Assembly: GCF_003718715.1 (NCBI RefSeq)
Contig: NZ_CP033465.1
Location: 124,001-188,000, forward strand
Origin: Clostridium sp. JN-1
GTDB taxonomy: Bacteria > Bacillota > Clostridia > Clostridiales > Clostridiaceae
Reading direction: 5' to 3'
DNA length: 64,000 nt
Shown: one piece after another, positions 16,920 to 25,689 of the stretch
Numbering within the stretch: the stretch's first letter is position 1
How the letters are laid out: each line of letters opens with the position of its first letter
The notes under the pieces: model-generated
Databases searched by the model: none
What the model was told of the DNA's origin: nothing
Seen by the model: only the letters and a program-made list of their open reading frames with translations
Program-made: the position numbers and the translations under genes

Positions 16920-17753
16920 ATGATATATATAACAACAGCTATGTATTACGAAGCACAGCCGCTTATAAAATCTCTTGACTTGAAGAAGGATTTAAACTAT
17001 GATAAATTTCAAGTTTTTAAAAATGATGATGTGGTTCTTATAATAAGTGGTGTGGGCTTTGTAAAAGCGTCAATTGCAGTAACATATATTTTAACTTCTT
17101 TAAAAAAGTCAAAGACTTTATCAAATAACGATATCTTTATAAATTTTGGCATATGTGCTTCAATTAAGGAAAAGAGTGGAGTTGTAATGTGTAATAAGAT
17201 AATTGATCATTGTACCAAGAGGTCATATTATCCAGATGTGATATTTAAACATCCATTTTTAGAAGGAACAATTGAAACTTTCCCATGTGTTGTGAATGAA
17301 AACAAAGATATACAAGGTGATTTTGTAGATATGGAAGCTTCTGGAGCATTTCAAGCTGCCTCTTTATTTTTCCATACACACCAGATGTATTTTATAAAAG
17401 TAATTTCAGACTTAGTTAATTCAAATAATATAACAGGCGATAGTATCAAAAACTTAGTAGACAAAAATTTACCTAAAGTTATTTCATGGCTTAATGTGAG
17501 AAAGTCAGCATTGTCAGAAGAAAAAGGATTATTAAGTGATATAGAAAGAAAATACATACTTGAAATTGAACAAAACTTAAATATAACACAGAGCATGAAA
17601 CATGAATTTTTAACATTGTGCAGTGACTATAAAGTAAGGCGAAAAAATAGCTTAATTGATATTCTTAAACTCTTTTCAAAACGGAAGTGTAATTCTAAAA
17701 GAGAGGGGAAGATTTATTTTGAAGAACTTAGATCAAAACTTATGGAATTATAA
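16920..17753 (+). CDS. Nucleoside phosphorylase/nucleosidase-like protein (PNP_UDP family), coupled to splB
   Basis: 277 aa. The N-terminal ~190 residues resemble the MTA/SAH nucleosidase and purine phosphorylase fold: ITTAMYYEAQPL at the start, ISGVGFVKASIA, NFGICAS, and the catalytic-type pair DMEASG (Glu139) and ISDLVN (Asp164). A C-terminal helical extension of about 80 residues is not part of the usual enzyme. The substrate cannot be told. It overlaps the next gene by 35 nt, so the two are one operon; this pairing with spore photoproduct lyase suggests a role in nucleobase salvage or DNA repair during spore outgrowth. AGAGGAGG precedes the ATG. Confidence 0.75.
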   Translation: MIYITTAMYYEAQPLIKSLDLKKDLNYDKFQVFKNDDVVLIISGVGFVKASIAVTYILTSLKKSKTLSNNDIFINFGICASIKEKSGVVMCNKIIDHCTKRSYYPDVIFKHPFLEGTIETFPCVVNENKDIQGDFVDMEASGAFQAASLFFHTHQMYFIKVISDLVNSNNITGDSIKNLVDKNLPKVISWLNVRKSALSEEKGLLSDIERKYILEIEQNLNITQSMKHEFLTLCSDYKVRRKNSLIDILKLFSKRKCNSKREGKIYFEELRSKLMEL

Positions 17754-18729
17754 TTTTTCTCATATATATGTTGAAAAAGATGCTGAAGATAATATAAATA
17801 CGAAAAGGATATTAGACCATTTTAAAAATGCACGTAAAATATCTATAGATAGTTATAAGGAAATTTTTAATAGACCCCATCAGGATTTTAATGTTCAAAA
17901 AAAGAGTATTAATTTAATACTTGCAGTAAAGAAGGATAATTTTATCTATAAAGGAGCAGATGTTTGTGAAAACTTTGGAAACAAGTATTTTTACTATACA
18001 TCTTCAATTATGAATTGTGTTTATAACTGTGAATACTGCTATCTTAAGGGAATGTATCCTTCTGCCAATATTGTAATATGGGTTAATATAGATGATGTTT
18101 TTAAGGAAGCTTCACAAATTTTAAATGAACATCCAATGTATATATGTATATCATATGATACTGATTTACTTGTGTTTGAAAATGTAACTTCTTTTGTGGA
18201 TATGTGGATAGATTTTGCGGCAAGCAGAGATAACTTAAAAATTGAACTTAGAACTAAAAGTTCAAAGTTTGATTCAATAAAGCATATTAAACCGATAGAA
18301 AACATGATTATAGCATGGACACTTTCTCCACAGGACATAATTGAAAGATATGAAAAAAATACGCCGTCCCTTGAAAGCAGACTTAAGAGTATAAAAGAAG
18401 CAGTGGATGCAGGATGGAAGGTTAGAATTTGTTTTGATCCATTGATATATGTGGATGACTGGAAAGAAGTTTATTCAAAGTACATAGATGATGTATTTAA
18501 CACCATACCTGCTTATAAAATATATGATGTGAGTATAGGTGTATTTAGAATATCCAAAACATATCTTAAAAACATGAAAAAACAAGATAAAAATTCATAT
18601 ATACTTGCATATCCATTTGAATGTAATGATGGAGTTTGTAGTTATAGGGAAAGTGAAAGAAGTAAGCTTGTTGGATATGTGTACAACTTGTGTAAAAAGT
18701 ATGTTAAGAAAAACAAAATATATGTATAA
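17719..18729 (+). CDS. splB: Spore photoproduct lyase
   Basis: 336 aa, a radical SAM enzyme that splits 5-thyminyl-5,6-dihydrothymine lesions in germinating spores. The iron-sulfur motif CX3CX2C is at Cys100, Cys104 and Cys107 (MNCVYNCEYCYL), and the C-terminus contains ECNDGVCSYRESER. Length fits clostridial SplB. TTG 17719 is preferred because GAGGGG lies 10 nt upstream and the product then begins MKNLDQNLW; longer in-frame starts would extend far into the preceding gene. It overlaps the phosphorylase-like gene by 35 nt. Confidence 0.93.
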   Translation: MKNLDQNLWNYNFSHIYVEKDAEDNINTKRILDHFKNARKISIDSYKEIFNRPHQDFNVQKKSINLILAVKKDNFIYKGADVCENFGNKYFYYTSSIMNCVYNCEYCYLKGMYPSANIVIWVNIDDVFKEASQILNEHPMYICISYDTDLLVFENVTSFVDMWIDFAASRDNLKIELRTKSSKFDSIKHIKPIENMIIAWTLSPQDIIERYEKNTPSLESRLKSIKEAVDAGWKVRICFDPLIYVDDWKEVYSKYIDDVFNTIPAYKIYDVSIGVFRISKTYLKNMKKQDKNSYILAYPFECNDGVCSYRESERSKLVGYVYNLCKKYVKKNKIYV

Positions 18730-18779
18730 TGAAACGTATATAATTACTTTTTCAAATATTAAGGGAGAGGAGGAATAAA

Positions 18780-19661
18780 ATGACCACAAAATTAAAAGCT
18801 GATTTGAGTCTGCTGGCTATTACAGTATTTTGGGGAGCAAGTTTTCCTATAATAAGTAAAATATTAAAATACATCCCGCCGTATTCGCTTATGGCACTAA
18901 GGTATCTTTTAGCAGGAGTAATACTTCTTGCAGTAACTTATAAAAATTTTAAAAATATAGAAATGAAAGTGATAAAGGCTGGAATACTAATTGGCATATC
19001 CTTATTTTTAGGTTGTGCATTTCAATTTGTTGGACTTCTTTACACAACTTCAAGTAAATCTGGATTTATAACAGGACTTAATGTTGCAATTGTTCCTATA
19101 ATATTGGCTTTTGGGTATAAAAGGTTTCCAGATTTGAAAACTGTATTTGGAATTATACTTTCTGTAATAGGACTAGCCTTTATATCATTAAATGGAAGTA
19201 AATCGATAAACATTGGAGATTTTTTAACTTTGTTATGTGCTGTTGCATTCGCAGCTCAGATAATACTTGTAGACTTATATGCAAAAGATGCAGATCCTCT
19301 TCTAATTACGTGTATTCAATCACTTACAGTTGGAATTTTAGCAATTCCACCTTCTATTTTCGTTGAAAAGTTAAAAATTACATTTAATTTGTTTTCTGTA
19401 GTAAGTTTATTGTTTATGGTTATTTTTTGTACCATAGCAGCTTATGTAGTGCAAAATAAGATGCAGAAATATACAAGCCCTACTCATGCAGCTGTAATAT
19501 TTTTAGCTGAACCAGTTTTTGGTGCAATTTTTTCTACCTTTATAGGAGATAGGTTATCTGGAAAAACCTTAATTGGATGTATTATGATTTTTATTGGAAT
19601 GGCTGTTATAAACTTAAAAGTTAAAATGCAGCCGTCAAATTTAAATCAAAACAAAAGTTGA
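18780..19661 (+). CDS. DMT superfamily (EamA) transporter
   Basis: 293 aa with about ten membrane helices in two homologous EamA halves. The first half opens with LLAITVFWGASFPIISKIL and contains MALRYLLAGV; the second half ends in AAVIFLAEPVFGAIFSTFIGDRLSG. Family members export metabolites or amino acids, but the substrate cannot be predicted. A good GGGAGAGGAGG precedes the ATG and a terminator follows. Confidence 0.9.
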   Translation: MTTKLKADLSLLAITVFWGASFPIISKILKYIPPYSLMALRYLLAGVILLAVTYKNFKNIEMKVIKAGILIGISLFLGCAFQFVGLLYTTSSKSGFITGLNVAIVPIILAFGYKRFPDLKTVFGIILSVIGLAFISLNGSKSINIGDFLTLLCAVAFAAQIILVDLYAKDADPLLITCIQSLTVGILAIPPSIFVEKLKITFNLFSVVSLLFMVIFCTIAAYVVQNKMQKYTSPTHAAVIFLAEPVFGAIFSTFIGDRLSGKTLIGCIMIFIGMAVINLKVKMQPSNLNQNKS

Positions 19662-19694
19662 TCGCAAGAACATTATAAATATATAAAAGATTTT

Positions 19695-19724
19695 AAACGC
19701 TATTTAAGTTAATGGCGTTTTTTT
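19695..19724 (+). terminator. Terminator of the EamA transporter gene
   Basis: AAACGCTAT pairs with ATGGCGTTT (one G-U pair), followed by a run of T. Confidence 0.7.
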
Positions 19725-19846
19725 ACATATATAAAAGTTATCTTGCATATAATGTTATAAATAATATTTCAATATAAGTTCGAAGATTACAATTATACAA
19801 TTATTTTCAACAATATTAATAATGTGTAAATAGTGTTAATTATATG

Positions 19847-20177
19847 TTGATAATATGGGAAGGTGAAATTATAATATAAAGTATAGTATTTATTATGTAT
19901 AATTGTATATACTCTACCATAAAGTTTTTGAATCATATTCATATTTGATACCTTTATCAGTATATTATTTTGAAAGTTCATTAAAAAAATCTGCAGCTTA
20001 TTCAAATATACTGCAGAGATGAATTCGGTTTTTTTAATTTATTCATAAAGGATACCTTACAATATATTTGATATTGAGTGGGGAAAATCTTTTTTGATAC
20101 AGCTTGAAAAATCTTGAATTCTAATGATTTCATGGTTTTACAAGTGATTACACAATTATTTGTCAGGGGGAATATGT
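19847..20177 (+). promoter_or_regulatory. Promoter and ~296-nt leader of the radical SAM gene
   Basis: TTGATA (19847-19852), 17 nt and TATAAT (19870-19875) make a near-consensus promoter with a start near 19882, about 296 nt before the ATG. The leader contains TCTGCAG (19990-19996) paired with CTGCAGA (20011-20017), and a T7 run 12 nt later. On the minus strand the same hairpin is followed directly by T7, so it could also terminate antisense transcription. No known riboswitch class was recognised. The rest of the 19662-20177 gap shows no gene. Confidence 0.45.
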
Positions 20178-21560
20178 ATGAAAGTCACAGAAAAAATAGA
20201 GAAAACAGCTAAGGAAGCTCTTATAAAAAAAGGAGTAGAACTATTAAGCAATGATCCTGAGAAAAATGTTCACAAGTTAATTGAATTAGTAAGAAAGTAT
20301 ATTGGTGAAGATGAAGGAAACCTAGCCAGATTAAAGGTAGTTGAAGATTTATATGATAATAACCCACCTACCAATAAATTCATAAATAACATATTAGAAA
20401 CAACAGACAAAAACTGTATGAAAAAGTTTTTTATAAACTTTCTTGCTAATTCAGCATGGTATGGGATGCCTAAAAGAGAAAAGTTTTTTAAGAGTACCGG
20501 AATAAAAACACCATATGTAATACTGATAAGCCCTTCAATGAGATGTAATTTAAGATGTACAGGCTGTTATGCTGCAAATTACAGTAAAGATGATGATATA
20601 CCTATTGAAGAGGTCGATAGAATTATAGGAGAAGCTAGAGATTTAGGAATATACTTTTTCGTAATCTTAGGTGGAGAACCTTTCTTTAACAAGTATATGT
20701 TAGATATATACGAAAAGTATAATGACTGTATATTTGCAACATTTACTAATGGTACATTATTTGATGAAAAGTTAGCAGATAGAGTTAAAGATTTAGGGAA
20801 TGTAGTACCTATGCTTTCACTTGAAGGTTTTGAAAAAGAAACTGATGCAAGAAGAGGTAAAGGCGTATTTAAACAAGTTATGAGATCTATGGACTTGCTT
20901 AAAGAAAGGGGAGTACTCTTTGGAGTATCTTCAGCAACCGGCAGAAGTAACATAGATACTGTAACTTCAGATGAATTTATAGATATGTTAATTGAAAAAG
21001 GTGCAAAGATGAGCTGGTACTTTATCTTTATGCCTGTAGGACGTGATCCAGATGTAAACATAATGCTTAAACCTGAGCAGAGAATATCCCTTGGAAAGAG
21101 AATTAGAAAAATAAGAAGTACAAAACCTTATTTTGCTATAGACTTTTTCAACGATGCTCCATATGTAGGAGGATGTATAGCAGGTAAGTATTACTGCCAC
21201 ATCAATTCACATGAAGATGTTGAACCATGTATATTTAGTCATTTTGCATCAGATAATGTAAAGGGTAAAAAACTTGTTGATGTATTTAAATCTGATCTTT
21301 TTAAAGAACTTAGAAGTAGACAGCCGTATAATCAAAACTTGTTACTTCCTTGTATGATGATAGATAATACTAACGTAGTTAGAGAAGTAATGGGCAAGAC
21401 GGGAGCAAAACCTACAGATGAGGGTGCTAGAAAAATGTTAGAGGATAAAGATTTTCAAAATGATTTAGACAAATTAGCTTCTGACTTCAAACCTTATGCA
21501 GAAAAAGCATGGAAAGAAGACTTCAATTGTAAAGGCAATTATAATATGTCTAAAGGTTAA
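20178..21560 (+). CDS. Radical SAM protein, function unknown
   Basis: 460 aa. The cluster motif CX3CX2C is at Cys123, Cys127 and Cys130 (SMRCNLRCTGCYA), followed by FVILGGEPFF (the GGE motif) and a TIM-barrel-like region. The C-terminal third has further cysteines (GGCIAGKYYCHIN, VEPCIF, LLPC) reminiscent of a SPASM-type extra cluster domain. The first ~100 residues are helical and charged. Substrate unknown. ATG 20178 was chosen because CAGGGGGA precedes it; the in-frame TTG at 20160 lies before that site. It is monocistronic with a long leader and its own terminator. Confidence 0.85.
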   Translation: MKVTEKIEKTAKEALIKKGVELLSNDPEKNVHKLIELVRKYIGEDEGNLARLKVVEDLYDNNPPTNKFINNILETTDKNCMKKFFINFLANSAWYGMPKREKFFKSTGIKTPYVILISPSMRCNLRCTGCYAANYSKDDDIPIEEVDRIIGEARDLGIYFFVILGGEPFFNKYMLDIYEKYNDCIFATFTNGTLFDEKLADRVKDLGNVVPMLSLEGFEKETDARRGKGVFKQVMRSMDLLKERGVLFGVSSATGRSNIDTVTSDEFIDMLIEKGAKMSWYFIFMPVGRDPDVNIMLKPEQRISLGKRIRKIRSTKPYFAIDFFNDAPYVGGCIAGKYYCHINSHEDVEPCIFSHFASDNVKGKKLVDVFKSDLFKELRSRQPYNQNLLLPCMMIDNTNVVREVMGKTGAKPTDEGARKMLEDKDFQNDLDKLASDFKPYAEKAWKEDFNCKGNYNMSKG

Positions 21561-21598
21561 TAGGAATAGTAAAAGTTTTAATAATTGTTGTAATTTAA

Positions 21599-21636
21599 AA
21601 TAGGATGTTGAGAAATACCATCCTATTTTATTTTTG
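21599..21636 (+). terminator. Terminator of the radical SAM gene
   Basis: AATAGGATG (21599-21607) pairs with CATCCTATT (21619-21627), then a T-rich tract. Confidence 0.8.
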
Positions 21637-21701
21637 TTGATTTTTTAATTTATATGGTATATTTTATTATTATGTTTTAATTATAATTTAGGAGAGATTT
21701 T

Positions 21702-22982
21702 ATGATAAAGAATAAGAGCTTAATTAAATTAGCAATTAGCCTTGTTTTAATTGTAAGTTTAACTGCTGCCTGTAACAATGCTCCACAAAGCAATTCTAAG
21801 AAGAAGTTGAGCGGGAAAATTACCATATTAACTGATCAAAGTTATGAACCTATGCTTAAGTTAGCAGCAGATAATTTTAAAAAAGAAAATAAGAAAGTTG
21901 ATATAGACATAAAAGTAGATAATAATCTTTATAATGATTTGGAATTAAATATAAAATCTAAAGATAAATCTATAGATATAGCTGTTGTGGAAGATCCATA
22001 TGTCAAATACTACATAAGTAAATTTCCAGGTTCATTTTTAAATGTTACTGATGATGTAGGGTACTATAATGATAAGTTAATAAAACATCAAGTAAGTAAT
22101 TTAACTTCAAAAAATAAAGTGTATGGATTCCCTTGGAGTACATCTCCTGAGGTGATAATATACAGAAAAGATATTTTTGAAAAAGAGGGAATAAGTGTAG
22201 ATGATATAAAGACATGGGATGATTACATAGAAGCAGGACAAAAGGTAACCTATGACACTGGAAAGAAGTTTTTAACAAATGTGGAGAGTAATAAAAGTAA
22301 CATGTACTTAATAATGACAAATCAACTTGGAACTTCTTATTTTAACAGTGATGGCAATCTCGATTTTAATTCTAACAAGTCCATTAAGGCTGCAGATATG
22401 CTTCAAAAGTTGTATTCACAGAATATACTTTTTGATCTTAAATCAAGAAAGGAATCTATAAGTTCAATTTTAAATGGTAACAGCGTATCAATGATAGGTG
22501 ATGCAAAGTACATAAGTTATCTAGTACACAATTTTCCTAGTTATAAAGACAAATTGGAAATAATTAAAATACCTGCTTTTGAACCTGGTGGAAATAGGGA
22601 TGTTTCAGTAGGAGGATGTAATTTGATGATAAATAGTTCAAGTGAAAATGCAGATGCTGCAAAAGAATTTTGTAAGTTTTCGATGAGTGATGATCATACA
22701 ATAATTGACTCTATGAAAAATTACGGCTATTTTCCTGTATTTACTCCAGCTTATAACTTAGTTGAATTCAATAAGAATGAAGGTTATTTTAATCAAACGG
22801 TTTGGAAAACACTTGGAAGTGCGGAGAAAGGAAGTATGCCGCTCAATTATACAAAAGACTTCCTAAAGATATCAGAACAGTGTAAAAGTGCTTTAGATGC
22901 ATCTAATTTAAAGGATAAACAAGTTAATGAGATGCTGAATGAACTGCAAAAAAGTTTACAAACCGACAAAAATATAAAATAA
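21702..22982 (+). CDS. ABC-type extracellular solute-binding lipoprotein (family 1)
   Basis: 426 aa. The N-terminus is a lipoprotein signal peptide with lipobox LTAAC (Cys24). The mature part resembles carbohydrate-binding family 1 proteins (ITILTDQSYEPMLKLAADNF near the start, YGFPWSTSPEVIIYRKDIFEKEGI, TWDDYIEAGQKV). No permease or ATPase gene lies next to it, so the transporter partner must be encoded elsewhere or the protein is a stand-alone receptor. Ligand unknown. GGAGAG precedes the ATG. Confidence 0.88.
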   Translation: MIKNKSLIKLAISLVLIVSLTAACNNAPQSNSKKKLSGKITILTDQSYEPMLKLAADNFKKENKKVDIDIKVDNNLYNDLELNIKSKDKSIDIAVVEDPYVKYYISKFPGSFLNVTDDVGYYNDKLIKHQVSNLTSKNKVYGFPWSTSPEVIIYRKDIFEKEGISVDDIKTWDDYIEAGQKVTYDTGKKFLTNVESNKSNMYLIMTNQLGTSYFNSDGNLDFNSNKSIKAADMLQKLYSQNILFDLKSRKESISSILNGNSVSMIGDAKYISYLVHNFPSYKDKLEIIKIPAFEPGGNRDVSVGGCNLMINSSSENADAAKEFCKFSMSDDHTIIDSMKNYGYFPVFTPAYNLVEFNKNEGYFNQTVWKTLGSAEKGSMPLNYTKDFLKISEQCKSALDASNLKDKQVNEMLNELQKSLQTDKNIK

Positions 22983-23130
22983 ATAAGAGTTTTTCCAATA
23001 AAACGTTTACAAAATTGTAAAGTTAGTATATAATAAGTTACTGTAAGGGATTAATCATAGGGAATTTTAAATATAAATGATATGGAGTCTTTTGATTGGG
23101 ATCGATAGCAACCAAGAGACTCTATTCGTG

Positions 23131-24249
23131 TTATTGACGCAGTATATCTTCATATGCTTTTAAAGTTTTTTCAGCAGTTTTTCCCCATGAAAATTTGGAG
23201 GCTTGCTTTACAGCTTTTTTCTTCATTTCCAACAGCAATTTTTCATTACTCAATAATTCTTGAATAGAATTCATAATTGAATCTAAATTAAACGGATCTA
23301 TGAGAATACCGCCGTCTTCTACTACTTCTGGTATGGATGAAAGGTTGGAAGTTATAACTGCACTTCCACAGCTCATTGCCTCTAATGGCGGCAGACCAAA
23401 TCCTTCATATGTTGATGGATATACGAATAAATCACATGCATTATAAAACTTTGGCAGCTCATCTTCTGGAACAAAACCTGTAAATTTTATAAGTTCATTC
23501 ACATTTAAGTCGCAGCATAACTTTTTAAGTAGAGGCAGCTCATCTCCATTTGTTCCAATAATAACTAAATTATATTCCTTATTTAAATTTTTATATATTT
23601 TTGAGAATGCTAGTATAAGTGATCTTACATTTTTTCGAGGACTAAATCCTCCTAGATACAGTATGAATGGTTTATCTATATTGTAGTTTTTTGAAATGAA
23701 GTCTCTGCATAGTCTATTATCTAAAGGTTTATATTTACTATCAGCAGCTAATGGAATTACAAAAATTTTGTCTTCATTTATTGGAAAAAATTTAAGTATA
23801 TCCATTTTAGAACATTCGGAAACTGTTATAATACCATCTGCCATTTCTATTATATTAGGCATTTCCTTTAAAAATTTATTTAGATATCCTCTACCTACAG
23901 TCTCAGGTAATATATATGGTATTAAGTCGTGTATTGTTACCACTTTCTTACATTCAATATTATTTGAAATATCAATTCCATTTTGAGGTACGTGATAAAT
24001 ATCTATATTTTCTCTTTTTAAATTACTAGGGAAGTAAAAGTTCTCAAAAAATCTATGATGTTTTCTAGACGTCATTATGATTTTTGTATTAGAAGTATTC
24101 AGTTTTTCATAGTTTTTACCAGACCAATATATGTGATAATAATTTTCGATATGTTCTTTTACCATATATTCTAAAATCTTGTCAGTATAGGTGCCTATAC
24201 CAGTACCTCTATACCAATTGATACCTCTTGCATCTATGGCAATCCGCAT
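23131..24249 (-). CDS. Glycosyltransferase family 4, putative spore coat polysaccharide synthesis (CotSA-like)
   Basis: 372 aa with the two-domain GT-B fold. The N-terminal domain begins MRIAIDARGINWYRGTGIG; the C-terminal domain has LYLGGFSPRKN and the nucleotide-sugar motif ACDLFVYPSTYEGFGLPPLEAMSCG with the E-x7-E pattern. ATG 24249 was chosen for its 9-nt spacing from GGAGGT; the upstream in-frame TTG is too close. It is divergent from the CotS-family gene at 24432. A similar enzyme is at 27543. In Bacillus the GT4 protein CotSA works next to CotS in the coat, which supports a coat role; the sugar is unknown. Confidence 0.85.
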   Translation of the reverse strand: MRIAIDARGINWYRGTGIGTYTDKILEYMVKEHIENYYHIYWSGKNYEKLNTSNTKIIMTSRKHHRFFENFYFPSNLKRENIDIYHVPQNGIDISNNIECKKVVTIHDLIPYILPETVGRGYLNKFLKEMPNIIEMADGIITVSECSKMDILKFFPINEDKIFVIPLAADSKYKPLDNRLCRDFISKNYNIDKPFILYLGGFSPRKNVRSLILAFSKIYKNLNKEYNLVIIGTNGDELPLLKKLCCDLNVNELIKFTGFVPEDELPKFYNACDLFVYPSTYEGFGLPPLEAMSCGSAVITSNLSSIPEVVEDGGILIDPFNLDSIMNSIQELLSNEKLLLEMKKKAVKQASKFSWGKTAEKTLKAYEDILRQ

Positions 24250-24373
24250 AATCAATTTACCTCCATATCAAAATAAGCATTAAAGGTTATAAAATAGTGT
24301 AAGCTTATAAAACCAGTAACTTTTTAGCTATAATACATATTATTAATGTTCATTATAAAATGTGTCAGTTAGC

Positions 24374-24401
24374 ACATACATATAGAATAATTCATATAAT
24401 A
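24374..24401 (+). promoter_or_regulatory. Putative sigma-K promoter of the CotS operon
   Basis: AC (24374-24375), exactly 17 nt, then CATATAATA (24393-24401) fits the sigma-K pattern AC-N17-CATANNNTA. It lies about 30 nt before the CotS-family gene, consistent with late mother-cell expression. Confidence 0.5.
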
Positions 24402-24431
24402 CCTATATAGTGATGTTCTGGAGGAAAAAGG

Positions 24432-25439
24432 TTGCAATTTAATGATATAAACCAAGTACTTGAGAAAAATTATGATAAGAATGTTACTTCTATAGAAAAA
24501 GTTAAAAATGTTTATAAAATATGTTGTGATGATAAAAACTATTGTTTAAAAGTCATAAAATATGATTTTGGGCATTTTATATTTATTTTATCTGCTATAA
24601 AGCATCTCCAAAAAAATGGTTTCAAATATATACCTGAAATAATAAAAACTAATAAAAATAAAGACTACGTTTGTATTTCAGGTAGTTATGCATATCTTAC
24701 TTTGTGGGTAGAATCAAGACATTGTAATTATGAAAATCCAATAGATATGATTGTTGCAGCATCAAAGCTAGCAGAACTTCATGATAAAAGTTTTGAATTT
24801 GAAATTACTGATGATATGAATCCTAGAATTGGCTGGTTTAAGTGGATTGAAACTTTTAAAACTAGAAAATCTGAAATATTCGATTTCAGGAGGAGAATAC
24901 TTGAGAAAGAGAATAAATCACAATTTGATATTATGTACCTTGATATGATTAAGTATCAAGTTAATATTGCAGATAGTTCTGTAGGTAATCTTGCAAAAAG
25001 TGATTACATTGAATGCATGAGTCAAGATATAAAAAATAGAGGGTTTTGTCATCATGATTTTGCCAATCATAATATACTTATAAGTTCTAATGGACAAATA
25101 AATATAATAGATTTTGATTATTGTATACTTGACAGCTACCTTCACGATGTTGGAAGTTTACTTATAAGAAAAATGAAAGGTGGTAATTGGAGTATAAATA
25201 ATGCACTTTTTGTGCTTGATGCCTATAATGTTTCAAATAGAATTAAACAAAAACATATACCAATACTAGCTGCTTTTATTGAATTCCCTCAAGATTATTG
25301 GCAAATAGGAATTCAATATTATTGGGAGAAACAGCCGTGGAGTGAAGAAACTTTTATAAAAAAACTAAAGAAAATATATGATGATGATGAAAATAAACAA
25401 GATTTTGTAAGAAAGTTTAGTTCTATAAAATATAACTGA
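24432..25439 (+). CDS. CotS-family spore coat kinase-like protein 1
   Basis: 335 aa of the aminoglycoside-phosphotransferase/kinase-like fold. The catalytic loop HHDFANHN (His207, His208, Asp209, Asn214) and the metal-binding motif IIDFDYC (Asp227, Asp229) are intact. The upstream region includes YVCISGSYAYLTLWVESRHCNYENP, as in the CotS/YsxE/YutH group. CotS-type proteins are coat components in Bacillus and may act on coat saccharides; actual kinase activity is unproven. TTG 24432 has GGAGG 6 nt upstream. First gene of a four-gene run (24432-27480). Confidence 0.88.
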   Translation: MQFNDINQVLEKNYDKNVTSIEKVKNVYKICCDDKNYCLKVIKYDFGHFIFILSAIKHLQKNGFKYIPEIIKTNKNKDYVCISGSYAYLTLWVESRHCNYENPIDMIVAASKLAELHDKSFEFEITDDMNPRIGWFKWIETFKTRKSEIFDFRRRILEKENKSQFDIMYLDMIKYQVNIADSSVGNLAKSDYIECMSQDIKNRGFCHHDFANHNILISSNGQINIIDFDYCILDSYLHDVGSLLIRKMKGGNWSINNALFVLDAYNVSNRIKQKHIPILAAFIEFPQDYWQIGIQYYWEKQPWSEETFIKKLKKIYDDDENKQDFVRKFSSIKYN

Positions 25440-25459
25440 TATTCGTGGAGGTATGATAT

Positions 25460-25666
25460 ATGACGAAAAAGAAGCATAATTATAAATATCAGGAAAGTGA
25501 TTTTAGCAACATAAGTTTAGAAGAATGTGAAAATGAACTAGCTAACTTAAAGAAGAGTGTAAAAATGCTTGAAAAATTTAAAAAGAGAAATAAAGAGATA
25601 ATGAAACTTAAAAAGAAAAAGGGTGAGATAATAAGAAATATTAATAGTAAAAAGAAATCTAGGTGA
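25460..25666 (+). CDS. Small Lys/Glu-rich coiled-coil protein in the coat operon
   Basis: 68 aa, not recognised. It is strongly charged (many Lys and Glu) and predicted to be one long helix or coiled coil (ECENELANLKKSVKMLEKF, then KEIMKLKKKKGEIIRNI). GGAGG precedes the ATG by 8 nt. It overlaps the leader of the next gene, so it is part of the operon. The basic tail could bind polyanions or help anchoring in the coat; that is a guess. Confidence 0.6.
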   Translation: MTKKKHNYKYQESDFSNISLEECENELANLKKSVKMLEKFKKRNKEIMKLKKKKGEIIRNINSKKKSR

Positions 25667-25689
25667 AACTCATGGGGGAGGTAAGGGGT

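Noticed and set aside
17656-17718. Longer splB start
   Set aside because: It would overlap the preceding gene by almost 100 nt, and GAGGGG points to TTG 17719.
20579-21061. 160-aa minus-strand frame inside the radical SAM gene
   Set aside because: Antisense to the cluster-binding region; no start site or motif.
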